64,000 nucleotides of DNA from Deltaproteobacteria bacterium (GTDB taxonomy: Bacteria; Desulfobacterota; Desulfomonilia; Desulfomonilales; Desulfomonilaceae): positions 1 through 64,000 of the forward strand of contig VGSG01000012.1 in assembly GCA_016875095.1 (NCBI GenBank). The letters run 5' to 3'. The notes under the pieces are model-generated. The model was given only the letters and a program-made list of their open reading frames with translations. It searched no databases and had not been told where the DNA came from. The translations under genes and the position numbers were made by a program. Shown piece after piece: positions 15,931 through 25,324 of this stretch (positions are counted from its first letter, which is position 1; every line of letters starts with the position of its first letter).

Positions 15931-17661
15931 TCAGCCTTTTTCGACAAAGACCTTCAGAATACTATTGCGTCGGGCCTGGGTGAGAGAACGGAACAGGGCG
16001 TTTACCGATTTGCTCTTGAACCGGAGAGAAGATCCTTTCGTTTTGGAGCCCACAATCTGTGGTTTTTGGTTCCCCGACGCCGCGTCTAGAAACATTGCCG
16101 CGTCCTGGGCAGAGAGCGGCTTCATGATCCTCTTCACCAGATCCGGCGCGCTTTCCCATGCTTCCGTGAAAAGATCGGGGAACCACTTGCTCCCGCAGCC
16201 CGATAGGAGAAGGGCCCGACGAGTCTTCTCGGAAGCCTCGATAAACTCGCGCAGGATCTGCTCAGGATCTTGATCGCCGGGTGGGAGGCAACGGATAAGG
16301 AGAGCCGAAGCCTCCTTGTGGGGAAGGTCCGCGATCAGTTCTAAGTCCTCAAGAGTGAATTGAACTCGCGCCACAGCCTCCCTCAGAACGGACAATGATT
16401 CTTTCAAAGACTCGTGGGTCAAGACCTCCAGCAAATCCACGATCTCCGCCGCGACAAATTCTGTGAGATCCGCCCGATTGGCCAGTTTGGTATGGTATTC
16501 GGGGAATTCCTGGAAGAGACGGATCGTCTGATCGGGCTCCAACCGCTGCCAAGGGAGCCTCTCAATAAGACTGATTGCGTCTTCCGGCGGCAAAGCGGCC
16601 AGATGACTGAACAGGAGGTCGAAATCAAATTCGTCGAGCTTTTCACCGGATACGAGGATTCGCTCTATGGGGTCCGGAGCGTCCGAGAGGATGACGAGCC
16701 TGCGCCACCGCTTAAAGAACACGTTCTCCGACGATGAATTGACCGTGTCCCACTCGCTGAAGATCGTGTCCATGAGCTTTTGCGCTATGCGGACAACTTC
16801 ACGGGTTAAGAGTTCCCCTTCCCGGTCGGATAGGCCCTCGGCCAACTCGTGGATGAGATCGACAACGACGGTCTCCACATCTTCAGGAATCACGTCCGTG
16901 GCGTCGACGCCGGCGAGAACCTTCAGGAAGGCGCGCACGGACGCCATGCTCACCGTCACCGGATCGCTCGCCTCCACGAATGCCGATATGAGAGCCGTAT
17001 TGATGAACGCCTCGCGGATGGAATCCAGTTCTGAAAGATTTTCCGCTCGAACTAAGGGAGACCGTCGAAGAAGCTGGAAAGGCAGGAGTTCTCTCATGCG
17101 CAGGATCAACTGATACCGTTCCAGCTCAGCCTCGTAATATTCGAGTGCGCCCAGGCTGGAAAAGAGCTGGTCCTCAAGGGTCAGCGACCGGATTGCGGCG
17201 AGCTCCGTTTCCGTGAAGATGCTCATGTCCGTCAGACGGTGGACGCAGATGTCACTGAGGCATTCGTACTCCTGCGGGCTCACGTAGATCTGCACCCTGT
17301 GGTCTCGCAGAAGCGACTGCCACTGATGACGCAGTTTCTCTACCCTCGTGTACGCCAAACGAAACAAATCCACAGGCGAGGCGTCCATGAGCAGATGTAC
17401 GCCCGTGTCCGGGTCGCCTCCGGCTTTCATCTCAAGTCCCACGCCCACCAACTTCAGGATGGTCTCCTGGACGCCGGCCAGTTCCTCTGTGGACCGAAAG
17501 TCCACCTGCTTGTCCAGGACGTACTTGTTGGCCATGGCCACGGAGATCCGGATTATTTCATCAGCTCTGTCCCGCGTGAATATACCCTGCTCCATACCCA
17601 GGTTCACGACCCTGGTGAGAAAGGTTTCCTCATCACGCACGACCAGACCGAGTGGGTCCAT
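15931..17661 (-). CDS. DUF6178-like hypothetical protein
   Basis: The 576-residue protein is helical, acidic and soluble, with no signal peptide. It opens MDPLGLVVRDEETFLTRVVN and has repeated leucine/aspartate-rich helices such as FDFDLLFSHLAALPPEDAIS; the C terminus is basic. It resembles the uncharacterised DUF6178 family of this phylum, but that assignment is from memory of the family and is tentative. It lies 40 bp behind efp on the same strand and may be cotranscribed with it. Confidence 0.55.
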   Translation of the reverse strand: MDPLGLVVRDEETFLTRVVNLGMEQGIFTRDRADEIIRISVAMANKYVLDKQVDFRSTEELAGVQETILKLVGVGLEMKAGGDPDTGVHLLMDASPVDLFRLAYTRVEKLRHQWQSLLRDHRVQIYVSPQEYECLSDICVHRLTDMSIFTETELAAIRSLTLEDQLFSSLGALEYYEAELERYQLILRMRELLPFQLLRRSPLVRAENLSELDSIREAFINTALISAFVEASDPVTVSMASVRAFLKVLAGVDATDVIPEDVETVVVDLIHELAEGLSDREGELLTREVVRIAQKLMDTIFSEWDTVNSSSENVFFKRWRRLVILSDAPDPIERILVSGEKLDEFDFDLLFSHLAALPPEDAISLIERLPWQRLEPDQTIRLFQEFPEYHTKLANRADLTEFVAAEIVDLLEVLTHESLKESLSVLREAVARVQFTLEDLELIADLPHKEASALLIRCLPPGDQDPEQILREFIEASEKTRRALLLSGCGSKWFPDLFTEAWESAPDLVKRIMKPLSAQDAAMFLDAASGNQKPQIVGSKTKGSSLRFKSKSVNALFRSLTQARRNSILKVFVEKG

Positions 17662-17701
17662 TCCTTGACTCCTCCCGGGTAGGGCCGGGTAAACGTCCTG
17701 C

Positions 17702-18262
17702 TCAACGCACTCGTTCGATGTATTTCCCGGTGCGAGTGTCGATCTTCAGGGTATCGCCTTCGTTCACAAAAAGGGGCACCTGAACCGTAAGACCGGTTTC
17801 CAATGTTGCGGGTTTCGTGGCGCCGCCTGCCGTATCTCCTTTGAAGCCCGGCTCGGTGGAGGTCACCTTGAGTTCTACGAATATGGGCGCTTCCACGCCG
17901 ATCGGCTTCCCATTGTGGAGAAGGACGCTTACTTGAACATTTTCCTGCAGGTAGTTCACGCTGTCCCCTAACTGGTCTTTGGTTATGAAAAGCTGATCGT
18001 ACGTTTCAGCGTCCATGAAATAGTACTGGTGGTCCGCCTCGTACAGGTATTGCATGGATTTTTCTTCCAAATCCGGTTTGTCGACCTTCTCGCCGGACCT
18101 AAAAGTGCGATCGATCACATTGCCCGTCAGCAGGCTCTTGAGGGTGGTTCGGACGAACGCCCCTCCTTTGCCCGGCTTGACATGCAAGAAATCCACGATG
18201 ATGAAAGGCTCACCGTTTATCTCTATTTTGAGCCCTTTTCGGAAATCGGAAGTTGAGTACAT
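17702..18262 (-). CDS. efp: Translation elongation factor P
   Basis: The 186-residue protein has the three beta-barrel EF-P layout and family length. The KOW-like N domain shows VKPGKGGAFVR, with Lys32 at the loop tip that enters the ribosomal peptidyl-transferase centre and is modified in many bacteria; the C-terminal signature is TLKIDTRTGKYIERV. EF-P relieves stalling at polyproline stretches, which is apt as several Pro-rich secreted proteins are encoded in this window. It follows the M24 peptidase gene by 87 bp, a common pairing. No EF-P-modifying enzyme gene is nearby. Confidence 0.97.
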   Translation of the reverse strand: MYSTSDFRKGLKIEINGEPFIIVDFLHVKPGKGGAFVRTTLKSLLTGNVIDRTFRSGEKVDKPDLEEKSMQYLYEADHQYYFMDAETYDQLFITKDQLGDSVNYLQENVQVSVLLHNGKPIGVEAPIFVELKVTSTEPGFKGDTAGGATKPATLETGLTVQVPLFVNEGDTLKIDTRTGKYIERVR

Positions 18263-18349
18263 GAATCCTCCGTATCACACCCGGGTTTCAGGGGATATGT
18301 ATGTTCTCAGATCGATCTATGCGGGTTGATTTGTTTCTCGCGGTCGGGC

Positions 18350-19438
18350 TTACGGCTCGATCCGAATCAGCTCCTTGGGCATCCGTGAGAGGACCTCGGG
18401 ACCGTCCCGATCCATATATATCAGACTCTCAAGGCGAACGCCCCCCACGCCCTCCAGATAGATGCCCGGCTCTATGGTGAAGACCATGCCCTCGTCAATT
18501 ACGCCACGCCCCAGTGGCGATAGACGTGGCGGCTCATGCACCTCAAGGCCGAGCCCGTGACCGAGTCCGTGCAGGAAGTGCTTGCCGTATCCCGCTTTCT
18601 GAATCGCGTCTCGGGCAACCCTATCTACCGTTTTGACGGAAACGCCTATCTTCAGGGCCTCTATAGCCTTCATGTGCGCGGTGTGCGCCGCGGTATAGAT
18701 TTTTTGCTGTTCCCGAGTGGGCCGCCCCACCACGCACGTCACGGTCTCATCGCTATTGTACCCGCCCACCACGCATCCGTAATCAACAATAACCAGCTCG
18801 CCCTTGCGAATGGTCTTTTCGGTCGCGGTTCCGTGCGGCCATGCGCTCCGTTCGCCCGATGCGACGATCGTTTCAAACGCGCGGCCCTGGGCGCGGTGTC
18901 GCTTGAAGAGCATTTCCAGCTCATCAGCCACCTCTATTTCAGTTCTTCCGTCGAGCCCCCGCTCGAGTATCTCTTGACAGCATCGCGACGCGATTGCCGC
19001 GGCTTCCTGTATCTTCCGTTTTTCCTCAGGGCTTTTGCGAATCCGCAGTTCTTCCACAAAGGATCGCTTCATGTCCACGATCCTGACTCCAGGGCTCTTG
19101 CGCTCCAGCGCCTTAACGAATTCATAACTAACCCGGGCCGATTCTATACCGAGACGCTTCACCTTTAGTCGCGCCAAGATCCTGGCGAGGGACTCCATCT
19201 TTTGGCGCGTCACGTGGAGCCTGAAACCCGGCGCTTCCCGGGCAGCCTGTGATTTGTACCGGCCGTCAGTAAAGAGGCGCATTTCATGGGCCGTGATGAG
19301 GAGACTGGCGTCGGAGCCCGTGAAGCCCGATAGATAGCGTAAGTTGATCGATGGGAGGTGCTCGGAAGTGTTAAACAGGACCGCGTCTACACCAAGCTTT
19401 CTCAATCGCATCTGGAGAGCATTCGATGCACTAATCAT
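18350..19438 (-). CDS. M24 family Xaa-Pro aminopeptidase
   Basis: The 362-residue protein has the creatinase-like N domain (residues 1-125) and the pita-bread catalytic domain. The five dimetal ligands are visible: VDYGC and SDETVT (two Asp), GLGHGLG (His), FTIEPGIY (Glu) and VRLES (Glu); the second His is in SAWPHG. It would remove N-terminal residues preceding proline. It overlaps the upstream TPR gene by 4 bp (ATGA) and is followed by efp, both linked to proline-rich peptides. PepP versus prolidase (PepQ) cannot be decided here. Confidence 0.9.
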   Translation of the reverse strand: MISASNALQMRLRKLGVDAVLFNTSEHLPSINLRYLSGFTGSDASLLITAHEMRLFTDGRYKSQAAREAPGFRLHVTRQKMESLARILARLKVKRLGIESARVSYEFVKALERKSPGVRIVDMKRSFVEELRIRKSPEEKRKIQEAAAIASRCCQEILERGLDGRTEIEVADELEMLFKRHRAQGRAFETIVASGERSAWPHGTATEKTIRKGELVIVDYGCVVGGYNSDETVTCVVGRPTREQQKIYTAAHTAHMKAIEALKIGVSVKTVDRVARDAIQKAGYGKHFLHGLGHGLGLEVHEPPRLSPLGRGVIDEGMVFTIEPGIYLEGVGGVRLESLIYMDRDGPEVLSRMPKELIRIEP

Positions 19439-20082
19439 GGTTCCGGAGACTGTTCCGCCTTCATCTGCTCAATTCGCGCAACCCAACGCTGGAGGAGTTC
19501 CATTACCTGCTTGCTTCGATCCTTTTTCAGCGCTCGCTCTCTCGCCTCTCTCAGAGTCTGGTCATCCGGATGTCTTCTTACCAACTCGTCAAAGATCTCG
19601 AACGCCCGCCGAAAATGGCCTTGCCGCATAAACTCAAGACCCATCGCCGCCGTGAGAGGATAGAGGCCCTGCCGGGCGCCTGATTCAGTAACTTCTCCGG
19701 AAGAGTCCGGCAGGAACTCAAGCGGACCCTCGCCGGTTGGAGATGCTCCGGGCTTGAACAGGAGCCCGGAACCGATCGCGCCCTCAACCCGCATCTCCTC
19801 TTTGGCAATCTTATAGGTTCCTCTGAGGATTTCATGCAAGGTCTTGTATCGGATCCCCGCCTTTATGCGGCCACTCCGAAGCAAAACGTCGGCCAGCAGA
19901 TCAAAAAGCCGGACGGACTGGATGTACCTCTTTTCCAGTTCCAAGAGGAGGCTTAACGCAGGTTCCAGCTTCCCCTCGCGCAGGAGGTCCTGAGCCTTGC
20001 GGAGAGCCTGATCGAATTCCGAGCCTGCCGCGTACGGACAAGCAAAATCACTGGGACGTTGAGGCTGCTGCGAATCGGTCAT
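19435..20082 (-). CDS. TPR-like protein, first gene of the pepP-efp unit
   Basis: The 215-residue cytoplasmic protein has TPR-like helix pairs at both ends (FDQALRKAQDLLREGKLEPAL near 23; LEFMRQGHFRRAFEIFDEL near 149) separated by a Gly/Pro/Ser linker. No enzymatic motif is visible. Its stop overlaps the peptidase start. Upstream, a TTGACT hexamer 55-60 bases before the ATG has only a weak -10, so the promoter is uncertain. Confidence 0.65.
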   Translation of the reverse strand: MTDSQQPQRPSDFACPYAAGSEFDQALRKAQDLLREGKLEPALSLLLELEKRYIQSVRLFDLLADVLLRSGRIKAGIRYKTLHEILRGTYKIAKEEMRVEGAIGSGLLFKPGASPTGEGPLEFLPDSSGEVTESGARQGLYPLTAAMGLEFMRQGHFRRAFEIFDELVRRHPDDQTLREARERALKKDRSKQVMELLQRWVARIEQMKAEQSPEP

Positions 20083-20224
20083 GGTTCACACATGAAGACC
20101 AGAAATCAAATCTATGAATTCATTCATTAATCTAAATCGAAATACGAGTCAAGGGACATTTTTCCTTCGTACAACGGCCATAATAACTCAATGAGAAAGC
20201 CCTGAGAAACAATTGGGAAACATG

Positions 20225-20253
20225 TTGACAGAGGGCGGGCGGCTTCCTAGCAT
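20225..20253 (+). promoter_or_regulatory. Sigma-70 promoter for the response regulator gene
   Basis: TTGACA at 20225, a 17-base spacer and TAGCAT at 20248. It leaves a leader of about 100 bases. The same -10 hexamer is used before the ATP synthase genes. The rest of the 278-bp gap shows nothing clear. Confidence 0.6.
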
Positions 20254-20360
20254 GAACTGAAAGGAAAAATTCTCAAACGATAAACGCCCCGTTGCAGCGA
20301 CCGTGAAAGTCCCGAAACCCCATTGGCACAACATGCTGATTCAACATTCAGGAGCGCAAC

Positions 20361-20849
20361 ATGACTGATCCGCAGATTCTCAAAGGGAAAAGAATCCTCG
20401 TGGTTGACGATGAGGCTGACGTGATCGAAGTGGCCAGAGACCAGCTTGAAGGTGCCGAGGTTGTCGGCGCGGAAACGTTCGGCCAAGGCAAGAAGCTGAT
20501 TGAGGAGGATCGATTCGATTTGGCCATTCTGGACATCATGGGCGTCAACGGTTTCGAGCTGCTGAAGATCTGCAGCGAGCGGCAGCAACCCGCGGCCATG
20601 CTCACCGCGCGCTCAATCAATGTGGAAAGCGTCAACCAAGCGTTGAAGCACGGCGCTGTGTCGTTCTTGCCCAAGGATGAACTCGCGTCGCTGAGCGCCA
20701 TGGTGCCGGAGATCCTGGAAGGGCTGGAACAAGGCAAATCTCACTGGGGAAGACTTTTTCAACGCCTCGGACCTCTGTTCAAAGAGAAATGGGGCATCGT
20801 CTGGGAAGAGCTGGACAAACCGGACCGTCCAAAGATTCCATACACTTAG
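20361..20849 (+). CDS. Single-domain response regulator
   Basis: Residues 10-125 are a receiver domain with the full set of signature residues: acidic pair D16/D17, phospho-acceptor D58 (LAILDIMG), T82 (MLTA) and K105 (LPKDE). The remaining 37 residues (FQRLGPLFKEKWGIVWEEL) form an amphipathic tail without a DNA-binding or enzymatic domain, so output must be by protein contact. No histidine kinase gene lies nearby, making it an orphan. Confidence 0.85.
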   Translation: MTDPQILKGKRILVVDDEADVIEVARDQLEGAEVVGAETFGQGKKLIEEDRFDLAILDIMGVNGFELLKICSERQQPAAMLTARSINVESVNQALKHGAVSFLPKDELASLSAMVPEILEGLEQGKSHWGRLFQRLGPLFKEKWGIVWEELDKPDRPKIPYT

Positions 20850-20970
20850 TGAGGGGCCCTCCGAACATGAGATTGCCTCGTCCCGCGAGACGCGGGACAC
20901 CTGTCTTACTGAAGTCCAATCCACCGACTCTGCTCCAGACATGTCTCCAAAGCGCAATACTTTGCGTCAT

Positions 20971-21009
20971 TCCGGCGAAACGCGGAACCCGGACCCGCGT
21001 TTCGCCGGA
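20971..21009. repeat. REP-like hairpin
   Basis: A 15-bp stem (core CCGGCGAAACGCGG) encloses a 9-base loop. Its TTCCGGCGAAACGCGGAA style is a widespread bacterial intergenic repeat type. It lies 120 bases after the response regulator and may end its transcript. Confidence 0.55.
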
Positions 21010-21089
21010 TTCCAATCCCGCGTTCTGAGCACGACAAAGGCGAGCTGTAGCCCGGCATACGTGAACGATTAGGAGGGCTTATTTTTTCG

Positions 21090-21124
21090 TTGACAGTTCT
21101 TGTGAATATTGTATACAGCATACC
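21090..21124 (+). promoter_or_regulatory. GntR gene promoter with overlapping operator
   Basis: TTGACA at 21090, a 16-base spacer and TATACA at 21112. The -10 lies within GTATACAGCATAC, an inverted GTAT-N5-ATAC repeat of the kind read by FadR-subfamily GntR proteins, so autorepression is likely. A TTGTATA half-site recurs at 22052, ahead of the transporter genes. Confidence 0.5.
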
Positions 21125-21210
21125 TGCGTATCGCATTCACGATCGCCACGGAAAATCGCCAAATACCCACGGCCGTCCCCCGGCCCAGATACCGACCGAC
21201 GGACGCACCC

Positions 21211-21888
21211 ATGTGGCGCCCTTCAAAAATCCCCGCCCGACCCCTCTCTCAGGAAGTGGCGCAGAGAATCCGCGACATGATCCGCAAAGGCCTAGTCAGA
21301 AAAGGGGATCGGATCATCGAGAAGCAATTCTGCCAGTCCCTGGGGATTAGTCGCACACCGCTGCGGGAAGCGCTGCGCATCCTCAGCTCGGAAGGGCTCA
21401 TCGACCTCGTTCCCAACAAAGGCGCTTACGTGGCTCAGCCATCCATGAGAGAGATCAGAGAGCTTTTCGAGGTAATGAGCATCTTGGAGGGAACATGCGC
21501 CCGCGTGGTTGCGGAGAAGATGACCCAGAGCGAGCTGGAAAAGATCGAGAAACTGCACGAGAGGCTGGAAAAGCACTACGAAGAGAGAAATCACGAAAAA
21601 TACCTCAAGGTTAATCAGCGATACCACGTGCTCCTGCAAGAGATGACGGGCAACCAGGTTCTCAATGACGTGGTCAACGGACTGAGGGACAAAATCCTCC
21701 TCTATCGGTATCGCCAGCTTTACCAGCGCGACCGCTTCCGGGCCTCCATGAACGAACATCGCGCTCTCATGCAGGCGTTGCGGGCGAGGGACCCCTCCGC
21801 GGCTGAGCGCGTCATGAAAAGACACCTCATGAATCAGTGCGAAGCATTACGAGCCCTTTACGACGGGGAAGGCGACTCAAAGGATTAG
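21211..21888 (+). CDS. GntR family regulator, FCD-type
   Basis: The 225-residue protein has the GntR winged helix at residues 12-75 (SQEVAQRIRDMIRKG ... LGISRTPLREALRILSSEG) and an all-helical FCD ligand domain to residue 220, which in this subfamily often binds a carboxylic acid through metal-held histidines. The ATG at 21211 was chosen because the frame upstream includes the promoter at 21090-21117 and is unlike the family. It precedes a TRAP transporter and an acyl-CoA synthetase, which it probably controls. Confidence 0.85.
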   Translation: MWRPSKIPARPLSQEVAQRIRDMIRKGLVRKGDRIIEKQFCQSLGISRTPLREALRILSSEGLIDLVPNKGAYVAQPSMREIRELFEVMSILEGTCARVVAEKMTQSELEKIEKLHERLEKHYEERNHEKYLKVNQRYHVLLQEMTGNQVLNDVVNGLRDKILLYRYRQLYQRDRFRASMNEHRALMQALRARDPSAAERVMKRHLMNQCEALRALYDGEGDSKD

Positions 21889-22199
21889 GGACAAAGCCAA
21901 GAGCGAGGGATTTTGAGAGAGGCCGCGACGCGTCGAGCCAAGCAACCGGGCAGAATCCCCGACTCTCTTTGACGGAGGAAGGCGCCGAAAACATCCGGGG
22001 GCCCTCGCCCACAACTCCAGATATATTCGAGCGCTTCCGGCGCTCGCCGGCTTGTATAACCGTAGAGGCTGACACGTAATTTCAGGGACTGCAACGCTCA
22101 CTGTGATAAACCGGGGGTTTTTCCCGCTGATGCAGATCGGCGTCAACTACAGGTTGTCACAGTGGACCTGAAATTTGCCCCGCTCAAAGGAGGAGAACG
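21889..22199. other. 311-bp intergenic leader of the transporter operon
   Basis: No gene was found. It has a short hairpin (GAGCGC/GCGCTC near 22029-22045) and a TTGTATA half-site at 22052 matching the GntR promoter element. The end carries AAAGGAGGAG, the strong ribosome-binding site of dctP. Confidence 0.4.
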
Positions 22200-23219
22200 A
22201 TGAGTAGCGCAAACGGCAGGATGGCGAAGATTTTGTTGGTAGTGGTAATCACGGCGCTCTTTGTGGCGTGGAGCACGGTTTGCCCCGCGGCCATGAGGTT
22301 GAAGGTGTCGCACCAGTTCGCCGAGGGCGATGTTCGAGACGTCATGGCCAAGGTCTTTGGGGAAAAGGTTGCTCAAAAATTGGGCAAAGAGGTGGAGTTC
22401 CGTTACTACCCCGCCAGCTCGCTCTACAAAGCCAAGGAACAATGGGACGCTTTGAAACAGGGAGTGCTCGACTTGAGCGTCTACCCGCTCGATTACGCAG
22501 CCGGAAAACATCCTGAGCTGTCTATCACGCTGCTGCCCTGTTCCGTCTCCAGCATGAAGCAGGCAATGAGTTGGAGAAACAAACCGATCGGACAGCGCAT
22601 CCAAAAGCTGTGCGAAGACAATGGTGTGAAGATCCTCATCTGGGCGTGGCTGGACGGCGGCATAGGGTGCGCGACTCGTCAGATTCGGCTTCCGGAGGAT
22701 GCGCGTGGGCTCGCGATGAGGGCCGCGGGGAAGAAATTCGAGTTCATGCTCAAAGAGGCAGGCGCATCAATAACGAGCATGCCGTCCTCAGAGATTTACC
22801 ATGCCCTTTCCACCGGGGTGCTCAATGCGTGTCTCACCTCATCTTCTTCATTTGTTTCCTATCGGCTCTACGAGCAGCTCAAGTTCATGAACGCCCCCCG
22901 TGACTATGCCATCTGGTACATGGCGGAGCCCCTGGTGATCTCCATGAAGACCTGGAATCGCCTTTCGGAAAAGCAAAAGAAGGCGTTCGAGGAAGTTGCG
23001 GCGGAAATGGAAAAAGACTGGGTCGTGCCGAATTTCTCTAAGGATAATGAAGCGTTGGTCAGTGAGTTCACGAAGGCGGGCGTGCAGCTTCATTACATGA
23101 CCAAGGAAGAGTTTCAGCAGTGGACAGAGTTTGCCAAGAAAACCGCGTGGAAAAACTATGAGGAGACCGTTCCCAACGGCAAAGAGCTCCTGGACCTGGC
23201 TGTCAAAGCCATGGAGTGA
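22200..23219 (+). CDS. dctP: TRAP transporter solute-binding protein (DctP)
   Basis: The 339-residue precursor has a signal peptide (ILLVVVITALFVAWSTVCPAA, cleavage near residue 31) and a DctP domain: LKVSHQFAEGD, then the conserved YYPASSLYKAKEQWDALKQG and CATRQIRLPEDARGLAMR, where the Arg normally holds the substrate carboxylate. It would capture an organic acid in the periplasm and pass it to the DctQM permease. An AAAGGAGGAG site precedes the ATG. The substrate is unknown. Confidence 0.92.
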   Translation: MSSANGRMAKILLVVVITALFVAWSTVCPAAMRLKVSHQFAEGDVRDVMAKVFGEKVAQKLGKEVEFRYYPASSLYKAKEQWDALKQGVLDLSVYPLDYAAGKHPELSITLLPCSVSSMKQAMSWRNKPIGQRIQKLCEDNGVKILIWAWLDGGIGCATRQIRLPEDARGLAMRAAGKKFEFMLKEAGASITSMPSSEIYHALSTGVLNACLTSSSSFVSYRLYEQLKFMNAPRDYAIWYMAEPLVISMKTWNRLSEKQKKAFEEVAAEMEKDWVVPNFSKDNEALVSEFTKAGVQLHYMTKEEFQQWTEFAKKTAWKNYEETVPNGKELLDLAVKAME

Positions 23220-23295
23220 CTCTGAGCGCCAATGCTCGCCCGTGGCTTGATGGACGGGGGCCACGGGCGCTCAAATGCTTGTGGAGGGAGCGGTC

Positions 23296-23901
23296 ATGAA
23301 GGAAGCGAATCAGGGTTTCTGGCCGAGGCTGGAAAGCCTTGCCACGACGCTCAGCAAGATAACCGGGTTGATCGGAGCGGTCGCGGTGCTCGCAGCCGCA
23401 TTGGTCACCACCGAATGTGTTCTGGTCAGGAAGGTGTTGGGTTGGTCGACGATCTGGCAAATAGAGGCCTCGGTTTTTCTCCTCATATATTCCTGTTTTG
23501 TGGGTGCCGCATTCGCGCAGTTGGGCGGACATCACCTCAACATCGACATGCTCATCATCTATCTGCCGCCTCGACCGAGGGAAATCCTTCTGGTCGTCAC
23601 GGGAATCGCTAGCTGCGTGGTCTGCGTGATCATCGCATGGTACGCGTGGCCCATGTGGTGGCAAACGATCGCCACCAACGAGCACAGTGAATCGCTCTGG
23701 GGGCCTCCTCTCTGGATACCCTATATGTTCTTACCTTTGGGCGCCACACTCCTCTTTCTCCAGTCAACCGTGCAAATTTGGCGCAAGATAGTCGCGCTCC
23801 GCACTGGCGCCTTCGAGGAAACGCTCATTCCTTCGGAGCTGAAGGACATTGACATTCCGGGGGCCGACTCGCAGGAGCGGAAGGGAGGCGACCATGAATG
23901 A
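23296..23901 (+). CDS. dctQ: TRAP transporter small permease (DctQ)
   Basis: The 201-residue protein has four membrane helices (residues about 20-45, 55-80, 95-115, 140-165) with the DctQ mark VFLLIYSCFVGAAFAQLGGHH in the second. The ATG at 23296 follows GGAGGGAG; seven codons of the longer frame are dropped. Its 3' end overlaps dctM by 8 bp. Confidence 0.88.
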   Translation: MKEANQGFWPRLESLATTLSKITGLIGAVAVLAAALVTTECVLVRKVLGWSTIWQIEASVFLLIYSCFVGAAFAQLGGHHLNIDMLIIYLPPRPREILLVVTGIASCVVCVIIAWYAWPMWWQTIATNEHSESLWGPPLWIPYMFLPLGATLLFLQSTVQIWRKIVALRTGAFEETLIPSELKDIDIPGADSQERKGGDHE

Positions 23902-25249
23902 GGCGCAACTCAGCATCTTGGTTTTCATGAGCGCTCTTGTCCTCTTGTTTTCGGGGATGCCCATATGGTCGGGTCTCGTTGCGGTCTCCGTGATTTACAT
24001 TCTGATCTACTCGCCCCATCTTATGCAGCAGATTCCTTACGTGCTGTACGGGAGCATGGACAGTTTTGCCATGCTTTCCATCCCCCTCTTTATTCTCCTG
24101 AGCGCGCCGTTAGCTGCCACCAGGGCAAGCAAAGACCTTTACGAGGCTATGCACCGCTGGGTCTACCGTCTCCCCGGTGGTCTTGGCGTGAGCACGATGC
24201 TGGCCGGCGGCATATTTGCCGCTTTGTGCGGCTCAAGCCCCGCCACCGCGGCTGCGGTGGGAGGTGTGGGCATACCGGAAATGCGGAACAGAGGCTATGA
24301 TCCCGCGATTTCCTGCGCCATGGTCGCGCACGCCGGAACGTTCGGCATTCTCATCCCTCCGAGCATGACCATGATCCTCTACGGAGTGGCCACGGAAACG
24401 TCCATCGGCAAGTGTTTTATCGCAGGGGTCATTCCCGGAATTCTCCTGGTGGTGATGAGTTCTCTGTGGATAGTGTTCGCGTTCAGATTCTTCGTGCCGC
24501 GGCAGTCTGCCTCCAACCCGTCGGCGCCGGCACAGGCGGCAACCGTTCCCGGGAGTGTTTCCGCAGTTGAGCGCTACACCATGAAGGAGAAGATGGCGAG
24601 TCTCGTCAAGGTTGCTCCCTTAATCCTCATCATTCTCGGCATCATGGTCTCGCTGTACGGCGGGTGGGCAACTCCGAGCGAGGCCGCAGGAGTCGGCGCG
24701 GTGATCGCGCTCCTCGTTGTGGTCATCATCTACCGAGTCTACAAGTTGGGAGAGATGACCAAAATCCTCACCCGCACTCTGAACGACAGCTCCATGATCC
24801 TGATGATCATGGCGGGCGCCTCTCTGTTTGGTTTTGTCTGTTCGGACCTGTACGTTACCCAGTCTCTTGCAGAGCTTATCCTGGCGCTTCCGTTTGGCAA
24901 GTGGGGTATCATTCTGTTCATCAACATCTTGCTGCTCCTCCTGGGCTGTTTTATTCCGCCTGCCGCGGTCATTCTCATGGTTGCCCCCATGCTCCTGCCC
25001 GTGATCAAAGGATTGGGGTTTGATTCTGTATGGTTTTCCGTGATGATGACCGTGAACTTGGAAGTCGGCCTCTTGACGCCTCCGGTGGGCCTCAACCTCT
25101 ATGTTGTGCAAGGCATCGCTCCTGACGTGCCGCTCTCTCAGATATTGTGGTACCTGATCCCGTTCCTGGTAATTGATGCGATCCTCATCGTTCTTCTGTG
25201 CATCTTCCCGGAAATGGCGACTTGGCTTCCCGCCAAGATGATCGGGTGA
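23894..25249 (+). CDS. dctM: TRAP transporter large permease (DctM)
   Basis: The 451-residue protein has about twelve hydrophobic segments and the DctM signatures GGIFAALCGSSPATAAAVG near 105 and GILIPPSMTMILYGVATETS near 145, plus VGLLTPPVGLNLYVVQG near 390. It is the ion-coupled translocating subunit. The ATG at 23894 follows GGGAGG and lies in the dctQ tail. A loop near residues 205-230 is rich in Pro/Ala. Confidence 0.92.
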   Translation: MNEAQLSILVFMSALVLLFSGMPIWSGLVAVSVIYILIYSPHLMQQIPYVLYGSMDSFAMLSIPLFILLSAPLAATRASKDLYEAMHRWVYRLPGGLGVSTMLAGGIFAALCGSSPATAAAVGGVGIPEMRNRGYDPAISCAMVAHAGTFGILIPPSMTMILYGVATETSIGKCFIAGVIPGILLVVMSSLWIVFAFRFFVPRQSASNPSAPAQAATVPGSVSAVERYTMKEKMASLVKVAPLILIILGIMVSLYGGWATPSEAAGVGAVIALLVVVIIYRVYKLGEMTKILTRTLNDSSMILMIMAGASLFGFVCSDLYVTQSLAELILALPFGKWGIILFINILLLLLGCFIPPAAVILMVAPMLLPVIKGLGFDSVWFSVMMTVNLEVGLLTPPVGLNLYVVQGIAPDVPLSQILWYLIPFLVIDAILIVLLCIFPEMATWLPAKMIG

Positions 25250-25324
25250 TGGGCCGCGGCTGTGACCTCATGGAACAGGTCTTCGGCCGACTCCTGAGCG
25301 GCTCGAGAAGGGAGGAACCAGGCC

